64,000 nt of DNA from Streptomyces sp. G-G2 (GTDB lineage: Bacteria; Actinomycetota; Actinomycetes; Streptomycetales; Streptomycetaceae): positions 1 through 64,000 of the forward strand of contig NZ_JASISO010000019.1 in assembly GCF_030063135.1 (NCBI RefSeq). The letters are read 5' to 3'. The position numbers and the translations under genes are program-made. Below, piece by piece: positions 51,672-59,640 of this stretch. A model generated the notes under the pieces. That model was not told where the DNA came from. It saw nothing but the letters and a program-made list of their open reading frames with translations, and made no database searches. The first letter of the stretch is position 1. Each line of letters opens with the position of its first letter.

Positions 51672-53048
51672 GTGGCATTGGCTGGCATCCGGTCGGGTCC
51701 ACCCGACAAAAGACCTCGACGCAATCTGTTCAAACGGGGAGCCCTTGTCCTGCTCCCCGCAGCGATCCTGGCGGCGACAAACCTCGTCCCGAACCTCGCT
51801 TACGCACTGGAAGCCCCCGTGGGACTGGGGACCGCCACCAATTACGCGGTCCTGGCCGGTTCGACGGTCACCAACACGGGCCCCACCATCATCAACGGAG
51901 ATCTGGGGCTCCATCCGGGCGCATCGGTAACCGGCTTCCCGCCCGGCATCGTCAACGGAACGCAGCACGTCACCGACGCCGCCGCCGCTCAGGCGAAGTC
52001 CGACCTCGTCGTCGCCTACAACGACGCGGCAAGCCGGGGACCCGGCACCGCCACTTCGGCCGATATCGGCGGGCAAACGCTGGCGCCCGGCGTGTACACG
52101 GCCTCGTCGACTCTGAACATCACCGGAACAGTCACTCTCGACGGCCAGAACAACCCCAATGCCGTCTTCATCTTCCAGATCCCCTCGACCCTGATCACGG
52201 CTCCGGCGAGTGTCGTGGCTTTCATCAACGGGGCAAATGCCTGCAACGTGTTCTGGCAGGTGGGCAGCTCCGCCACCATCGACACGACCTCCCAGTTCAA
52301 GGGCAACATCCTGGCCCTGACGTCCATCACGCTGAACACCGGCGCCGTGATCGAAGGCCGCGCCCTGGCGCGCAATGGCGCGGTCACGCTGGACACCAAC
52401 ACCATCACGAGGGCGGCCTGCGCCGTTGGCCCGCCCGGGCCCCCCGGACCGACGGGCTCGCCTGGCCCGACCGGCCCGACCGGCCCGACCGGCTCGCCTG
52501 GCCCGACGGGTGCCCCTGGCCCGACCGGCGCTCCCGGCGCTGACGGCAGCCCCGGTGCCCCTGGCCCGACCGGCTCCCCCGGCCCTGCGGGCTCCCCCGG
52601 CCCTGCCGGTGCTCCCGGCCCTGCCGGTTCCCCCGGACCCGTCGGCTCCCCTGGCCCGACCGGCGCTCCCGGACCTGCCGGTGCTCCCGGCCCCGTCGGT
52701 TCCCCCGGACCTGTCGGCGCTCCCGGACCTGTCGGCGCTCCCGGCCCCGTCGGTTCCCCCGGACCCGTCGGCTCCCCCGGACCCGCTGGACCCGCCGGAC
52801 CCGCTGGACCTGCCGGACCTGCCGGACCTGCCGGACCCAAGGGGCCTCGCGGCGACAAGGGTGAAAAGGGCGACTCGGGCGATCACGGTCACGGTCACGA
52901 CCACGGTCACGACGACGAGGGAGACGAGGGCGACGAGGGCGACGAGGGCGAGCATGACCACGACCATGACCACGGCAAGCCCGGTCACGGTCACGATCAC
53001 GGCAAGCCCGACCACGGCGACGACGGCTCCGACCAGGGCGAACTCTAG
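51672..53048 (+). CDS. Ice-binding protein (DUF3494) with collagen-like stalk and His/Asp/Glu tail
   Basis: A 458-aa exported protein. The N-terminal segment (residues 1-47) has a hydrophobic signal (LVLLPAAILAATNLVPNLAY). The DUF3494 domain (about 50-250) carries LGTATNYAVLAGSTVTNTGP and NVFWQVGSSATIDTTSQFKG. Residues about 257-405 are uninterrupted G-x-y triplets (PGPTGSPGPTGPTGPTGSPG and more), then GPKGPRGDKGEKGDSGD. The tail (about 405-458) is DEGDEGDEGDEGEHDHDHDH-like. Collagen triplets form trimeric triple helices, so the protein is probably a trimeric surface filament. GTG 51672 has AAAGG upstream. There is no LPxTG. Confidence 0.9.
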   Translation: MALAGIRSGPPDKRPRRNLFKRGALVLLPAAILAATNLVPNLAYALEAPVGLGTATNYAVLAGSTVTNTGPTIINGDLGLHPGASVTGFPPGIVNGTQHVTDAAAAQAKSDLVVAYNDAASRGPGTATSADIGGQTLAPGVYTASSTLNITGTVTLDGQNNPNAVFIFQIPSTLITAPASVVAFINGANACNVFWQVGSSATIDTTSQFKGNILALTSITLNTGAVIEGRALARNGAVTLDTNTITRAACAVGPPGPPGPTGSPGPTGPTGPTGSPGPTGAPGPTGAPGADGSPGAPGPTGSPGPAGSPGPAGAPGPAGSPGPVGSPGPTGAPGPAGAPGPVGSPGPVGAPGPVGAPGPVGSPGPVGSPGPAGPAGPAGPAGPAGPAGPKGPRGDKGEKGDSGDHGHGHDHGHDDEGDEGDEGDEGEHDHDHDHGKPGHGHDHGKPDHGDDGSDQGEL

Positions 53049-53314
53049 GGGCCCGACTTCCTGCCAGGCGGCTTCGACGATGCTCTGGGCCACGTCGGTC
53101 CCGGGCACACCGACAAGAACGTCAACTTCACCCCCGTAGGCGCCGCCACCGGCCTGCAGTCGAAGAAAACGACGCCGGCCCTCGCCGCGACCGACTCGAG
53201 CAGCGAGGTCAGCATCATGGCCGCCACTGCAGCCGCGCTGGCATGAGTCGCGAACTCGGCCTTCTTCGCCATGAGGCGGATCCGGCACGCACGGTGCGGC
53301 AACCCGACAGGACT

Positions 53315-53335
53315 AGCCCTTCGCAGACAAGGGCT
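53315..53335. terminator. Hairpin between ice-binding gene B and XRE gene B
   Basis: AGCCCTT-CGCAGAC-AAGGGCT, 7-bp stem, in the convergent gap. The remainder of 53049-53419 holds no gene I can support; short Ala-rich frames on both strands lack a start context. Confidence 0.5.
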
Positions 53336-53419
53336 GACGCTCGATCAGCCCCATAGGCAGTCCGGTCCGCCGCTCGGCAGCTGACCCCCTGGACACATCG
53401 TCCGGGGGCTCAGTGGCGC

Positions 53420-54322
53420 TCACGGGCTCGGCAGGGACAGCGTGCGAGCATCTGGCCACGATTCTGGGTCGGCGTACACCCTGATGGCTTCCTTGATGAA
53501 ATGCCGGGTACCGTCCGGGCTCAGCGCCTGGGCCCGCAAGCGCGCATACATGTCGCTGTAGCGTCCCACGGCGGATCGTTTCTCCAGATAGAGGTCGCTG
53601 GTGAACCTCTCCAGATACACCACGCTCACGTCGGTGGTGTCGGCGAACTCGAGCAGCGAGAACTGCCCCGAGATGCCCGGATGCGCACCCGCATCGTGAG
53701 GGAGAACCTGCACGGTGATGTGCGGCTGGGCGCTGAGGTGGCTCAGATGGTCCAGCTGCTCGCGCATGACCCCGCGGCTGCCCACCACGCGCCACAGCGC
53801 CGATTCGTCCAGCACGGCCCACATGCGCAGCGGGTTCCCCGGGGCGCGCAGCCGGTCCTGGCGCCGCATCCGCACCTGGAGGCGGGTGGCGGCCTGCTCG
53901 GCAGTGGCGTGAGGGATCGTTCCTGCGATGATCGCCTGCGCATAGGCGGGGGTCTGCAGCAGGTCGGGGACCACCAGGGGCTCGTAGAACCGGATCGCGG
54001 CCGCTTCGGCCTCCAGGCCGATGTAGGCGCCGCGCGGGATGTCGCCGTAGGCGTTCCACCAGCCCGGCTGACCCGATTCCCTGGCCATCTGCATCAGATC
54101 GTCAACGCGTCGCTGATCCCGGACTCCGTACAGCTCGCAGAGATCTCGTACGTCGCGCGGCTTGATGAGGCGGCGGCCGTTCTCCAGCAGACTGATCTTG
54201 GGCTGGGAGATCAGCAGGCGTGCCGCCACTTGCTGCGTCGTCATACCGCTGACCTCCCGGAGCCGACGCAGCTCCGCCCCCAGTCGGCGCCTGCTGATGG
54301 CGGGATTGACGGTGACACCCAC
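53420..54322 (-). CDS. XRE-family regulator with DUF5753, copy B
   Basis: A 300-aa protein. HTH: residues about 12-65 (LGAELRRLREVSGMTTQQVA, SQPKISLLENGRRLIK). DUF5753: about 95-275 (PLVVPDLLQTPAYAQAIIAG, HPGISGQFSLLEF). GTG 54322 has GGAGGTACG upstream. It is convergent with ice-binding gene B, unlike copy A, which is divergent from its ice-binding gene, so one pair has been inverted or rearranged. No DUF397 partner. The upstream region (54323-54470) is homologous to 43912-44050. Confidence 0.88.
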   Translation of the reverse strand: MGVTVNPAISRRRLGAELRRLREVSGMTTQQVAARLLISQPKISLLENGRRLIKPRDVRDLCELYGVRDQRRVDDLMQMARESGQPGWWNAYGDIPRGAYIGLEAEAAAIRFYEPLVVPDLLQTPAYAQAIIAGTIPHATAEQAATRLQVRMRRQDRLRAPGNPLRMWAVLDESALWRVVGSRGVMREQLDHLSHLSAQPHITVQVLPHDAGAHPGISGQFSLLEFADTTDVSVVYLERFTSDLYLEKRSAVGRYSDMYARLRAQALSPDGTRHFIKEAIRVYADPESWPDARTLSLPSP

Positions 54323-54575
54323 GGGGCGCGTACCTCCACTTCAAGAACCTTGCGCTGGCGAGCAGATTGCCACGGCCCGAGCAGCTGGATCCGCCTTGGC
54401 CCCGTGTCGTGCAGGGTGATCTCGGAGCGGGGCGACGGCAGCTGCCGCCCTGGGCTGTCCGCCGCGGGAGGTCGGCACGTCCATCCGGTGTCGCCGGCCC
54501 GAGGCAGCGTAGGGCGTGGATCGGTCATTGCAACCAGAAACGCGGAAGGCCCGGCCGGTTTCCCGGTCGGGGTCT

Positions 54576-54680
54576 TCAAGTGCCCAGTGAGGCAATGGCG
54601 GAGGATATGAGAGTCGAATGTGTGAGGGATTTCCTGGACGTATGACCGCTGTCCTGCGCGTACATCCACACTCCGCTCAC
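54576..54680 (-). pseudogene. Truncated PRC-barrel gene, block B
   Basis: VSGVWMYAQDSGHTSRKSL keeps the start, ribosome site (GAGGAG) and first 19 codons of the PRC-barrel gene (35383-35745). It then runs into unrelated residues and stops at 34 codons. Its upstream DNA (to about 54810) still matches 35746-35880. Confidence 0.8.
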
Positions 54681-55073
54681 AGCTCCTCGTCCTCGTCGTC
54701 GGCGACCGGGCATGGTGCCTCGGTGCACCACCCGTTCGCGTCTGCCCAGCCACATGCCCCGGTGCCCGCTGCGCAACCGAGTCCGCGGAGGATTCCGGGC
54801 GTGCGCGCCAGGGACCTCGCAGAAGCCTCGGCGCCCGAGTACCACTCCGTCCGGAGTCCAAGTTGCGGCGAGAAGGACGACGAGGCCGCAGTGGTGCGAA
54901 CGTTGTCCACTGGGCCGGTGTGGCGGGAGCCGCGGGGGCATTCGGGTCCGGCTTGCGGTGCCGAAGGGTGGCGGCATGAGGAGAGGCCGAAGAGGCCAGG
55001 CGCCTGCCCACCCCCGTCACCTCGGGAAGGCTTCAAGATCGAGAGCCCGCCGATGCCGACGGACGCGATCACC

Positions 55074-55412
55074 TCAGGCCGAGGCCGATGGAGCGGATGA
55101 TTCGGCGGTGCGGCGGTATTCGGTGTTGATGCGCTGGGCTTCTTCGAGCTGGTCTTCGAGGATGACGATGCGGCAGGCGGCCTCGATGGGGGTGCCCTGG
55201 TCGACGAGTTCGCGGGCGCGGGCGGCGATGCGCAGTTGGTAGCGGGAGTAGCGGCGGTGCCCGCCGTCGGAGCGGAGCGGGGTGATGAGGCGGGCCTCGC
55301 CCAGGGCGCGGAGGAAGCCCTGGGTGGTTCCGAGCATGGCTGCGGCCCGGCCCATGGTGTAGGCGGGGTAGTCGTCGTCGTCGAGACGGCCGAACGAATC
55401 ATCCGCTGTCAT
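55074..55412 (-). CDS. MerR/BldC-like small DNA-binding regulator, copy B
   Basis: A 112-aa paralogue of 37669-38007 with two replacements: Ile to Leu in FLRALGEARL and Pro to Ser in the tail (SSAPSASA). At the DNA level the pair is about 98% identical, far closer than the flanking DNA. The HTH and coiled coil are unchanged. Since both copies should bind the same sites, the cassettes may cross-regulate (inference). Confidence 0.88.
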   Translation of the reverse strand: MTADDSFGRLDDDDYPAYTMGRAAAMLGTTQGFLRALGEARLITPLRSDGGHRRYSRYQLRIAARARELVDQGTPIEAACRIVILEDQLEEAQRINTEYRRTAESSAPSASA

Positions 55413-55436
55413 CGCACCTCTTTCTGGAACGCGGGA

Positions 55437-55467
55437 GGGGCCCTGGTGCCTATGGCACCAGGGCCCC
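55437..55467. promoter_or_regulatory. Palindrome upstream of merR-like gene B
   Basis: GGGGCCCTGGTGCC-TAT-GGCACCAGGGCCCC: 14-bp arms identical to 38034-38065, loop changed from GTAC to TAT. Conserved arms with a free loop suggest that a hairpin, or a protein dyad, is what matters. Confidence 0.8.
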
Positions 55468-55484
55468 GAAGGAACTACTACACC

Positions 55485-56140
55485 ATCCGCCGGCCCTGAT
55501 ACTGCGCCGGCCTTCTGTGTCCGCAGACCCGGGTCATACGTGATCGGGGTGCGGGGATCGCGGTTGCTTGACCGGAGACCACCTCACTAACGATGTCCTG
55601 CGGTACCCGGGCTTCTACCTGCCGACCCGGGCGATCCTGATGGCGCTAAGCTCCTCCGTTCTTCCCTCGGTGATCAATTACTTACCAAGCGGGGGACTGC
55701 GTAATGCTGGTGATGCTCACTGTTCTACTGCGCACCGCTTGTCGTGCTCGCGGCCTGACCTAGCGCCGCTTCGGCAGCCAGCCCCGTCGCCCATCGTGCG
55801 TCTGCTCTGGCTTGGAACCCCACTGCCGAACTTCCCGGTGCGCGCGCCCGCAGCCGACGCCTTCACCAAGGTGCTGCTCACTGACTCCGCTGCTGGTTAC
55901 TGCTCGTGGTGGCCCCTGATCACCGCGGGCCACCCGGTCCGGTCGTCAGTCCCGTCGCCGTCCTGCAACCGCCCTGGCTTCGAAACTCCACCACCGCACC
56001 GTCCTGCGCACTGCAACTACGGGGAATGCGTGTACTGCTGCCCGGCAGTTCGTCTCTGCCAGGCCCTGCTGTCTCTCTGGCTACGAGAGAAACCATAGCC
56101 ACGCCACCGCCCAATGTCTACTCCAGACAAGATAGATTTT
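55485..56140 (-). ncRNA. Conserved non-coding tract B (candidate structured RNA or long leader)
   Basis: Matches 38083-38785 with indels that break any reading frame. The outer end in both copies is marked by AAAATCT followed by GGAGTAGACATTGG (minus strand, about 56108-56140), which could include promoter elements; TATCTT (minus strand) is present in copy B only. The conserved TCTCTC/GAGAGA hairpin is at 56072-56090. It sits between the merR-like gene and the HATPase gene, which are divergent. Confidence 0.45.
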
Positions 56141-56251
56141 TGAGTGCGTGTCTCTGAGGTAATCGCATCCTGTCGGGTTGAACAGCTATCGGCCAGGGCA
56201 CAACGACCGGGCAGGCGAGGCCGGACACCAACAACAGACCAGGAGCGCGCG

Positions 56252-56656
56252 ATGACCACCATGAGCGCCGAGCGCACAGTCCTTCGTCCTCTGGCCGCCG
56301 TCGCCGAGGCGCGCCAGGCCACCCGGTCCTTCCTCGGAGCCCTCGGGCAGCCGACCATCGATCCGGAATGCGCCGACACCGTGATCCTGGTCGTCTCCGA
56401 GCTCGTCACCAACGCCCTGCGTCACGGCGGCGGCGCTTACGCGCTTCGCCTGGCCGCGCACCCCGACACCGTTGAGGTTCGCGTCGAGGACTCCAGTCCC
56501 CACCCGCCGTTCATGCGTACGCCCGACCTCGTCGACGGTACCGGCGGGTTCGGCTGGCACATGGTCAACGACCTCGCCCACGCCACCGTCGTCACGCCCA
56601 CGCCCGAAGGCGGAAAGACCGTACGCGCACTCCTCCCCCGCCGGACCCGCCAATAG
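56252..56656 (+). CDS. HATPase_c_2 anti-sigma/regulatory ATPase
   Basis: A 134-aa GHKL ATPase. N box: VVSELVTNALRHGGGAYALR. G boxes: DLVDGTGGFGWHMVNDLAHA and EGGKTVRALLP. This is the small RsbW-like type that Streptomyces encodes in large numbers. AGGAG precedes ATG 56252. It is found only in copy B, where copy A has the GvpU-like gene, and is followed by a strong terminator. Confidence 0.88.
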   Translation: MTTMSAERTVLRPLAAVAEARQATRSFLGALGQPTIDPECADTVILVVSELVTNALRHGGGAYALRLAAHPDTVEVRVEDSSPHPPFMRTPDLVDGTGGFGWHMVNDLAHATVVTPTPEGGKTVRALLPRRTRQ

Positions 56657-56680
56657 CCTCGGCCCGCGGGGTACGCGGAG

Positions 56681-56708
56681 GGGCCCGACCGGCGTGCCGG
56701 TCGGGCCC
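56681..56708. terminator. Bidirectional hairpin terminator, block B
   Basis: GGGCCCGACCGG-CGTG-CCGGTCGGGCCC, a 12-bp stem between the rightward HATPase gene and the leftward SCO5918-like gene. Equivalent to 39299-39334. Confidence 0.88.
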
Positions 56709-56750
56709 TCTTCGCTGTTCGGGTGGCGGCGCGCGCCGGGCGCCCACCGG

Positions 56751-57065
56751 TCAGGCGGTCACGGGGGTGCCGAGCATGGTCGAGGCCCGCTGGAGGGGAC
56801 TGAGTACGCGTGTGGCCACGGCGGTTCGGGGAAGGGTTCCGCGGCAGGTGAAGCCGAGCTGGGTCATGGCGCGGAGGACTTCGCCGGCGCTGAAGTCGCG
56901 GCGGTCCTGGCGGGTGATGACCTGGCCGACCTGCTTGAGGGGGTAGGTGCGGCGGCCGATGATCACGGACTCGCCGATGACCTGCTCGGGCTTGATGCCC
57001 TTCATGGACTCCAGGACGCCCGTCTTGGTCAGGTCGAACGGGAATCGGGCGATGACACAGCGCAT
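56751..57065 (-). CDS. SCO5918-like small conserved protein
   Basis: A 104-aa basic protein: MRCVIARFPFDLTKTGVLES, then VIIGRRTYPLKQVGQVITRQ and FSAGEVLRAMTQLGFTCRGT. By memory it resembles the SCO5918 family, found beside the SCO5920 DEAD helicase and SCO5921 cold-shock gene in S. coelicolor. Function unknown. It ends the leftward run cspA - helicase - CBS - this gene and is absent from copy A, suggesting copy B keeps the older arrangement. Confidence 0.78.
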   Translation of the reverse strand: MRCVIARFPFDLTKTGVLESMKGIKPEQVIGESVIIGRRTYPLKQVGQVITRQDRRDFSAGEVLRAMTQLGFTCRGTLPRTAVATRVLSPLQRASTMLGTPVTA

Positions 57066-57113
57066 GTTGCCTCACAGAGAGAAGAGGGGACGGTCCGGCC
57101 ACGGTGAGGTGGT

Positions 57114-57518
57114 TCAGCGGGCGAGGGCGAGGATGCCCAGAGCGCTGCCTTGTTCATCGACGACGGGCAGGGCGGCGAGCTTGCGGTAGCGCATCGCGTG
57201 CTCGGCCTCGGCCATCGTGGTCATGGGCGAGGTGAACGGCCCGCGGTCGCCGAGGACATCGCGCAGACGGAGCCGGTCGGTGTACGCGGCGCTGTCGCGG
57301 ATGGCGCTGAGCCGCTCCCGGGTGATCAGCCCGGTGCAGAGGCCGTCCTGGTCGCAGACGAGCAGATGGTCCGTGCGGGAACTCGCCGTGACGGCCAGGG
57401 CCACCTCGACGGTCATGTCGTCGCAGACCTGCGGACCGGCCGCCTTCATGGCGTCGTCCACCGTCCGGTGCGTGAGGTCGGCACGCGCGGAGCGGGGCTG
57501 CATCTGAACCAGCGTCAA
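57114..57518 (-). CDS. CBS-domain protein, copy B (TTG start)
   Basis: A 134-aa paralogue of 39371-39775: two CBS motifs (VDDAMKAAGPQVCDDMTVEV; MTTMAEAEHAMRYRKLAALP). Where copy A has ATG-GTG after AGGAGGCAC, copy B has CTT-TTG, so the only start in register is TTG 57518. A rare start codon implies lower translation than copy A. An ATG exists only after four more residues, too far from the ribosome site. Confidence 0.82.
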   Translation of the reverse strand: MTLVQMQPRSARADLTHRTVDDAMKAAGPQVCDDMTVEVALAVTASSRTDHLLVCDQDGLCTGLITRERLSAIRDSAAYTDRLRLRDVLGDRGPFTSPMTTMAEAEHAMRYRKLAALPVVDEQGSALGILALAR

Positions 57519-57565
57519 AAGGTGCCTCCTGCAGAGATGGGTCAGTGCCCTGATCACCTGGCTTC

Positions 57566-59116
57566 TCAGGCCGCCGCATCGAAGGCGGACTGCCGCGCGC
57601 TCGCGCGCCGGACGGCCGAGGCGGGCCCGCGCCGGCCGCGGGAGGCCGTGCTGCGCTTGGGCCGCTCGGACACCGGTGCGGTGATGGTGACCGGGATGCC
57701 GGAGGGTGCCTGGGCGCCGGTGATGCGGTTCAGGGCCTCGTCGCCCGAGCGGACCTGGGTGGTCTGCGGCGTGATGCCCGCGGCCGTCATCAGGCGGGCC
57801 ATCTCGCGGCGCTGGTTGGGGGTGACGAGGGTGACGACGCTGCCGGACTCGCCGGCGCGGGCGGTGCGGCCGCCGCGGTGCAGGTAGTCCTTGGGGTCGG
57901 TCGGCGGGTCGACGTTCACGACGAGGTCCAGGTTGTCGACGTGGATGCCGCGGGCCGCGACGTTGGTGGCGACCAGGACGGTGACGTGCCCGGTCTTGAA
58001 CTGGGCCAGGGTCCGGGTGCGCTGCGGCTGGGACTTCCCGCCGTGCAGGGCCGCGGCGCGGACCCCGTTGTCGAGGAGGTCCTGGGTGAGGCGGTCGACG
58101 GCGTGCTTGGTGTCGAGGAACATGATCACGCGGCCTTCGCGGGCGGCGATCTCCGTGGTCGTCCGCTGCTTGTCGGCGCCGTGGACGTGCAGGACGTGGT
58201 GTTCCATCGTGGTGACGGCGCCGGCCGAGGGGTCGACGGAGTGGACGACCGGGTCGGTGAGGTAGCGGCGGACCAGCAGGTCGACGTTGCGGTCCAGGGT
58301 GGCGGAGAACAGCATCCGCTGGCCCTCGGGACGTACCTGGTCGAGCAGGGCGGTGACCTGCGGCATGAAGCCCATGTCGGCCATCTGGTCGGCCTCGTCG
58401 AGGACCGTGATCGCGACCTGGTTCAACCGGCAGTCACCGCGGTCGATGAGGTCCTTGAGGCGGCCGGGCGTGGCGACGACCACTTCGGCCCCGGCGCGCA
58501 GTGCAGCGGCCTGGCGGTAGATCGGCATGCCGCCGACCACGGTGGCCAGGCGCAGCTTGACCGCCCGGGCGTAGGGGGTGAGGGCGGCGGTGACCTGCTG
58601 GGCGAGCTCACGCGTCGGTACGAGGACCAGCGCGAGCGGCTGGCCCGACTCGGCGCTCTGGCCGGCGGTGCGGGCCAGCAGGGCGAGGCCGAAGGCGAGG
58701 GTCTTGCCGGAGCCGGTGCGGCCACGGCCGAGGACGTCGCGGCCCGCGAGGGTGTTGGGGAGCGTGGCGGCCTGGATCGGGAATGGCGTGGCCATCCCCT
58801 CTCGGGTGAGCGTGGCGAGCAGCTGGGCCGGCATGGCGAGGTCGGCGAAGGCCTCGACGGCGGGCAGCGCGGGGGTGATCGTCTTCGGCGGTGCGAACTC
58901 GCCCTGGATCGCGGCGGGCCGGCGGCCGTATCCGCCCGAGCGGCTCGGGCCACCGGAACGGCTCGGGGCTCCGGAACGGCTCGGGGCTCCGGAACGGCTC
59001 TCGGCCGACGAGCCGAAGCGGCTGCCCCGGCCCGAAGCAGCGCCGGTACCGAAAGCGGGGCCGCCGGTGCGGCTGCGGGTGCGGGAGGAGCGGTCGTTCG
59101 TACGTGTGGGGTTCAT
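57566..59116 (-). CDS. DEAD-box RNA helicase, copy B
   Basis: A 516-aa paralogue of copy A with all motifs (GRTGSGKT, PTRELAQQ, LDEADQMADMGF, SAT, HRGGRTARAG). The differences cluster in the N-terminal Arg/Ser/Gly region and in the RecA1 start; 58089-58438 is identical to 40342-40691 base for base. ATG 59116 is preceded by AAGGAAGG within a hairpin. It probably functions in cold RNA metabolism beside cspA. Confidence 0.95.
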   Translation of the reverse strand: MNPTRTNDRSSRTRSRTGGPAFGTGAASGRGSRFGSSAESRSGAPSRSGAPSRSGGPSRSGGYGRRPAAIQGEFAPPKTITPALPAVEAFADLAMPAQLLATLTREGMATPFPIQAATLPNTLAGRDVLGRGRTGSGKTLAFGLALLARTAGQSAESGQPLALVLVPTRELAQQVTAALTPYARAVKLRLATVVGGMPIYRQAAALRAGAEVVVATPGRLKDLIDRGDCRLNQVAITVLDEADQMADMGFMPQVTALLDQVRPEGQRMLFSATLDRNVDLLVRRYLTDPVVHSVDPSAGAVTTMEHHVLHVHGADKQRTTTEIAAREGRVIMFLDTKHAVDRLTQDLLDNGVRAAALHGGKSQPQRTRTLAQFKTGHVTVLVATNVAARGIHVDNLDLVVNVDPPTDPKDYLHRGGRTARAGESGSVVTLVTPNQRREMARLMTAAGITPQTTQVRSGDEALNRITGAQAPSGIPVTITAPVSERPKRSTASRGRRGPASAVRRASARQSAFDAAA

Positions 59117-59126
59117 GCGGAACCTT

Positions 59127-59149
59127 CCTTGATACGGCACGTATCAAGG
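59127..59149 (-). promoter_or_regulatory. Hairpin overlapping the helicase B ribosome site
   Basis: CCTTGATA-CGTGCCG-TATCAAGG on the minus strand; same arms as copy A (41380-41402), with a one-base loop change. The 3' arm includes part of the ribosome site. The leader from 59150 to 59376 has no gene. Confidence 0.6.
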
Positions 59150-59376
59150 AATTCCCGCAGCGTAGGAGCGGCGCAGGGAATTGCGAGAACGGGCCGAATG
59201 GAATGCGAAAGCGGATCTGGCGGACAGAGAATCTGTACGGGCTCAGGCGCTGGAATAAGGTGGCGTCACGTGGACGCGACAACCAAAGCAATTGACTCGG
59301 GTGCAGCCCCGAGGGGGCCGGTCGGCCGAGTGTCTCAATGCTCACTACCGCGGGTGAACGCACCGCGGGAAATGCG

Positions 59377-59420
59377 TGCAGCTGGGGCCCGCACCCCGAG
59401 GGATGCGGGCCCCAGCTGCA
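59377..59420 (-). terminator. Terminator of cspA B
   Basis: TGCAGCTGGGGCCCGCA pairs with TGCGGGCCCCAGCTGCA, a 17-bp stem 16 bp past the cspA stop. Nearly identical to the hairpin in copy A. Confidence 0.88.
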
Positions 59421-59436
59421 GAATGCGTGTCAGCGC

Positions 59437-59640
59437 TTAGGCGGGAACGATGTTCTCGGCCGTCGGGCCCTTCTGGCCCTGCGCGATGTCGAAGGTGACC
59501 TTCTGGCCCTCGTTCAGCTCGCGGAAGCCCTGGGCGGCGATGTTCGAGTAGTGGGCGAACACGTCAGCGCCGCCACCGTCCTGCTCGATGAAGCCGAAAC
59601 CCTTTTCCGCGTTGAACCACTTCACGGTACCAGCAGCCAT
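59437..59640 (-). CDS. CspA-family cold shock protein, copy B
   Basis: A 67-aa OB-fold RNA chaperone: KGFGFIEQDG and DVFAHYSNI motifs. It differs from copy A at four positions. AAAGGAG precedes ATG 59640, and a conserved long leader (59641-59945) lies upstream. Confidence 0.95.
   Translation of the reverse strand: MAAGTVKWFNAEKGFGFIEQDGGGADVFAHYSNIAAQGFRELNEGQKVTFDIAQGQKGPTAENIVPA

Noticed and set aside
52430..52840. Possible CRISPR-like or satellite repeat
   Set aside because: The periodic DNA is explained by in-frame collagen G-x-y triplets; units are 9 bp multiples, not spacer-separated repeats.
53045..53302. Small Ala-rich protein on the minus strand between ice-binding gene B and XRE gene B
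   Set aside because: No family resemblance, no ribosome site and no counterpart near the copy A genes.
55568..56098. Open frame of 176 codons inside non-coding tract B
   Set aside because: Same reasoning: indels against copy A are not multiples of three and codon use is unlike real genes here.
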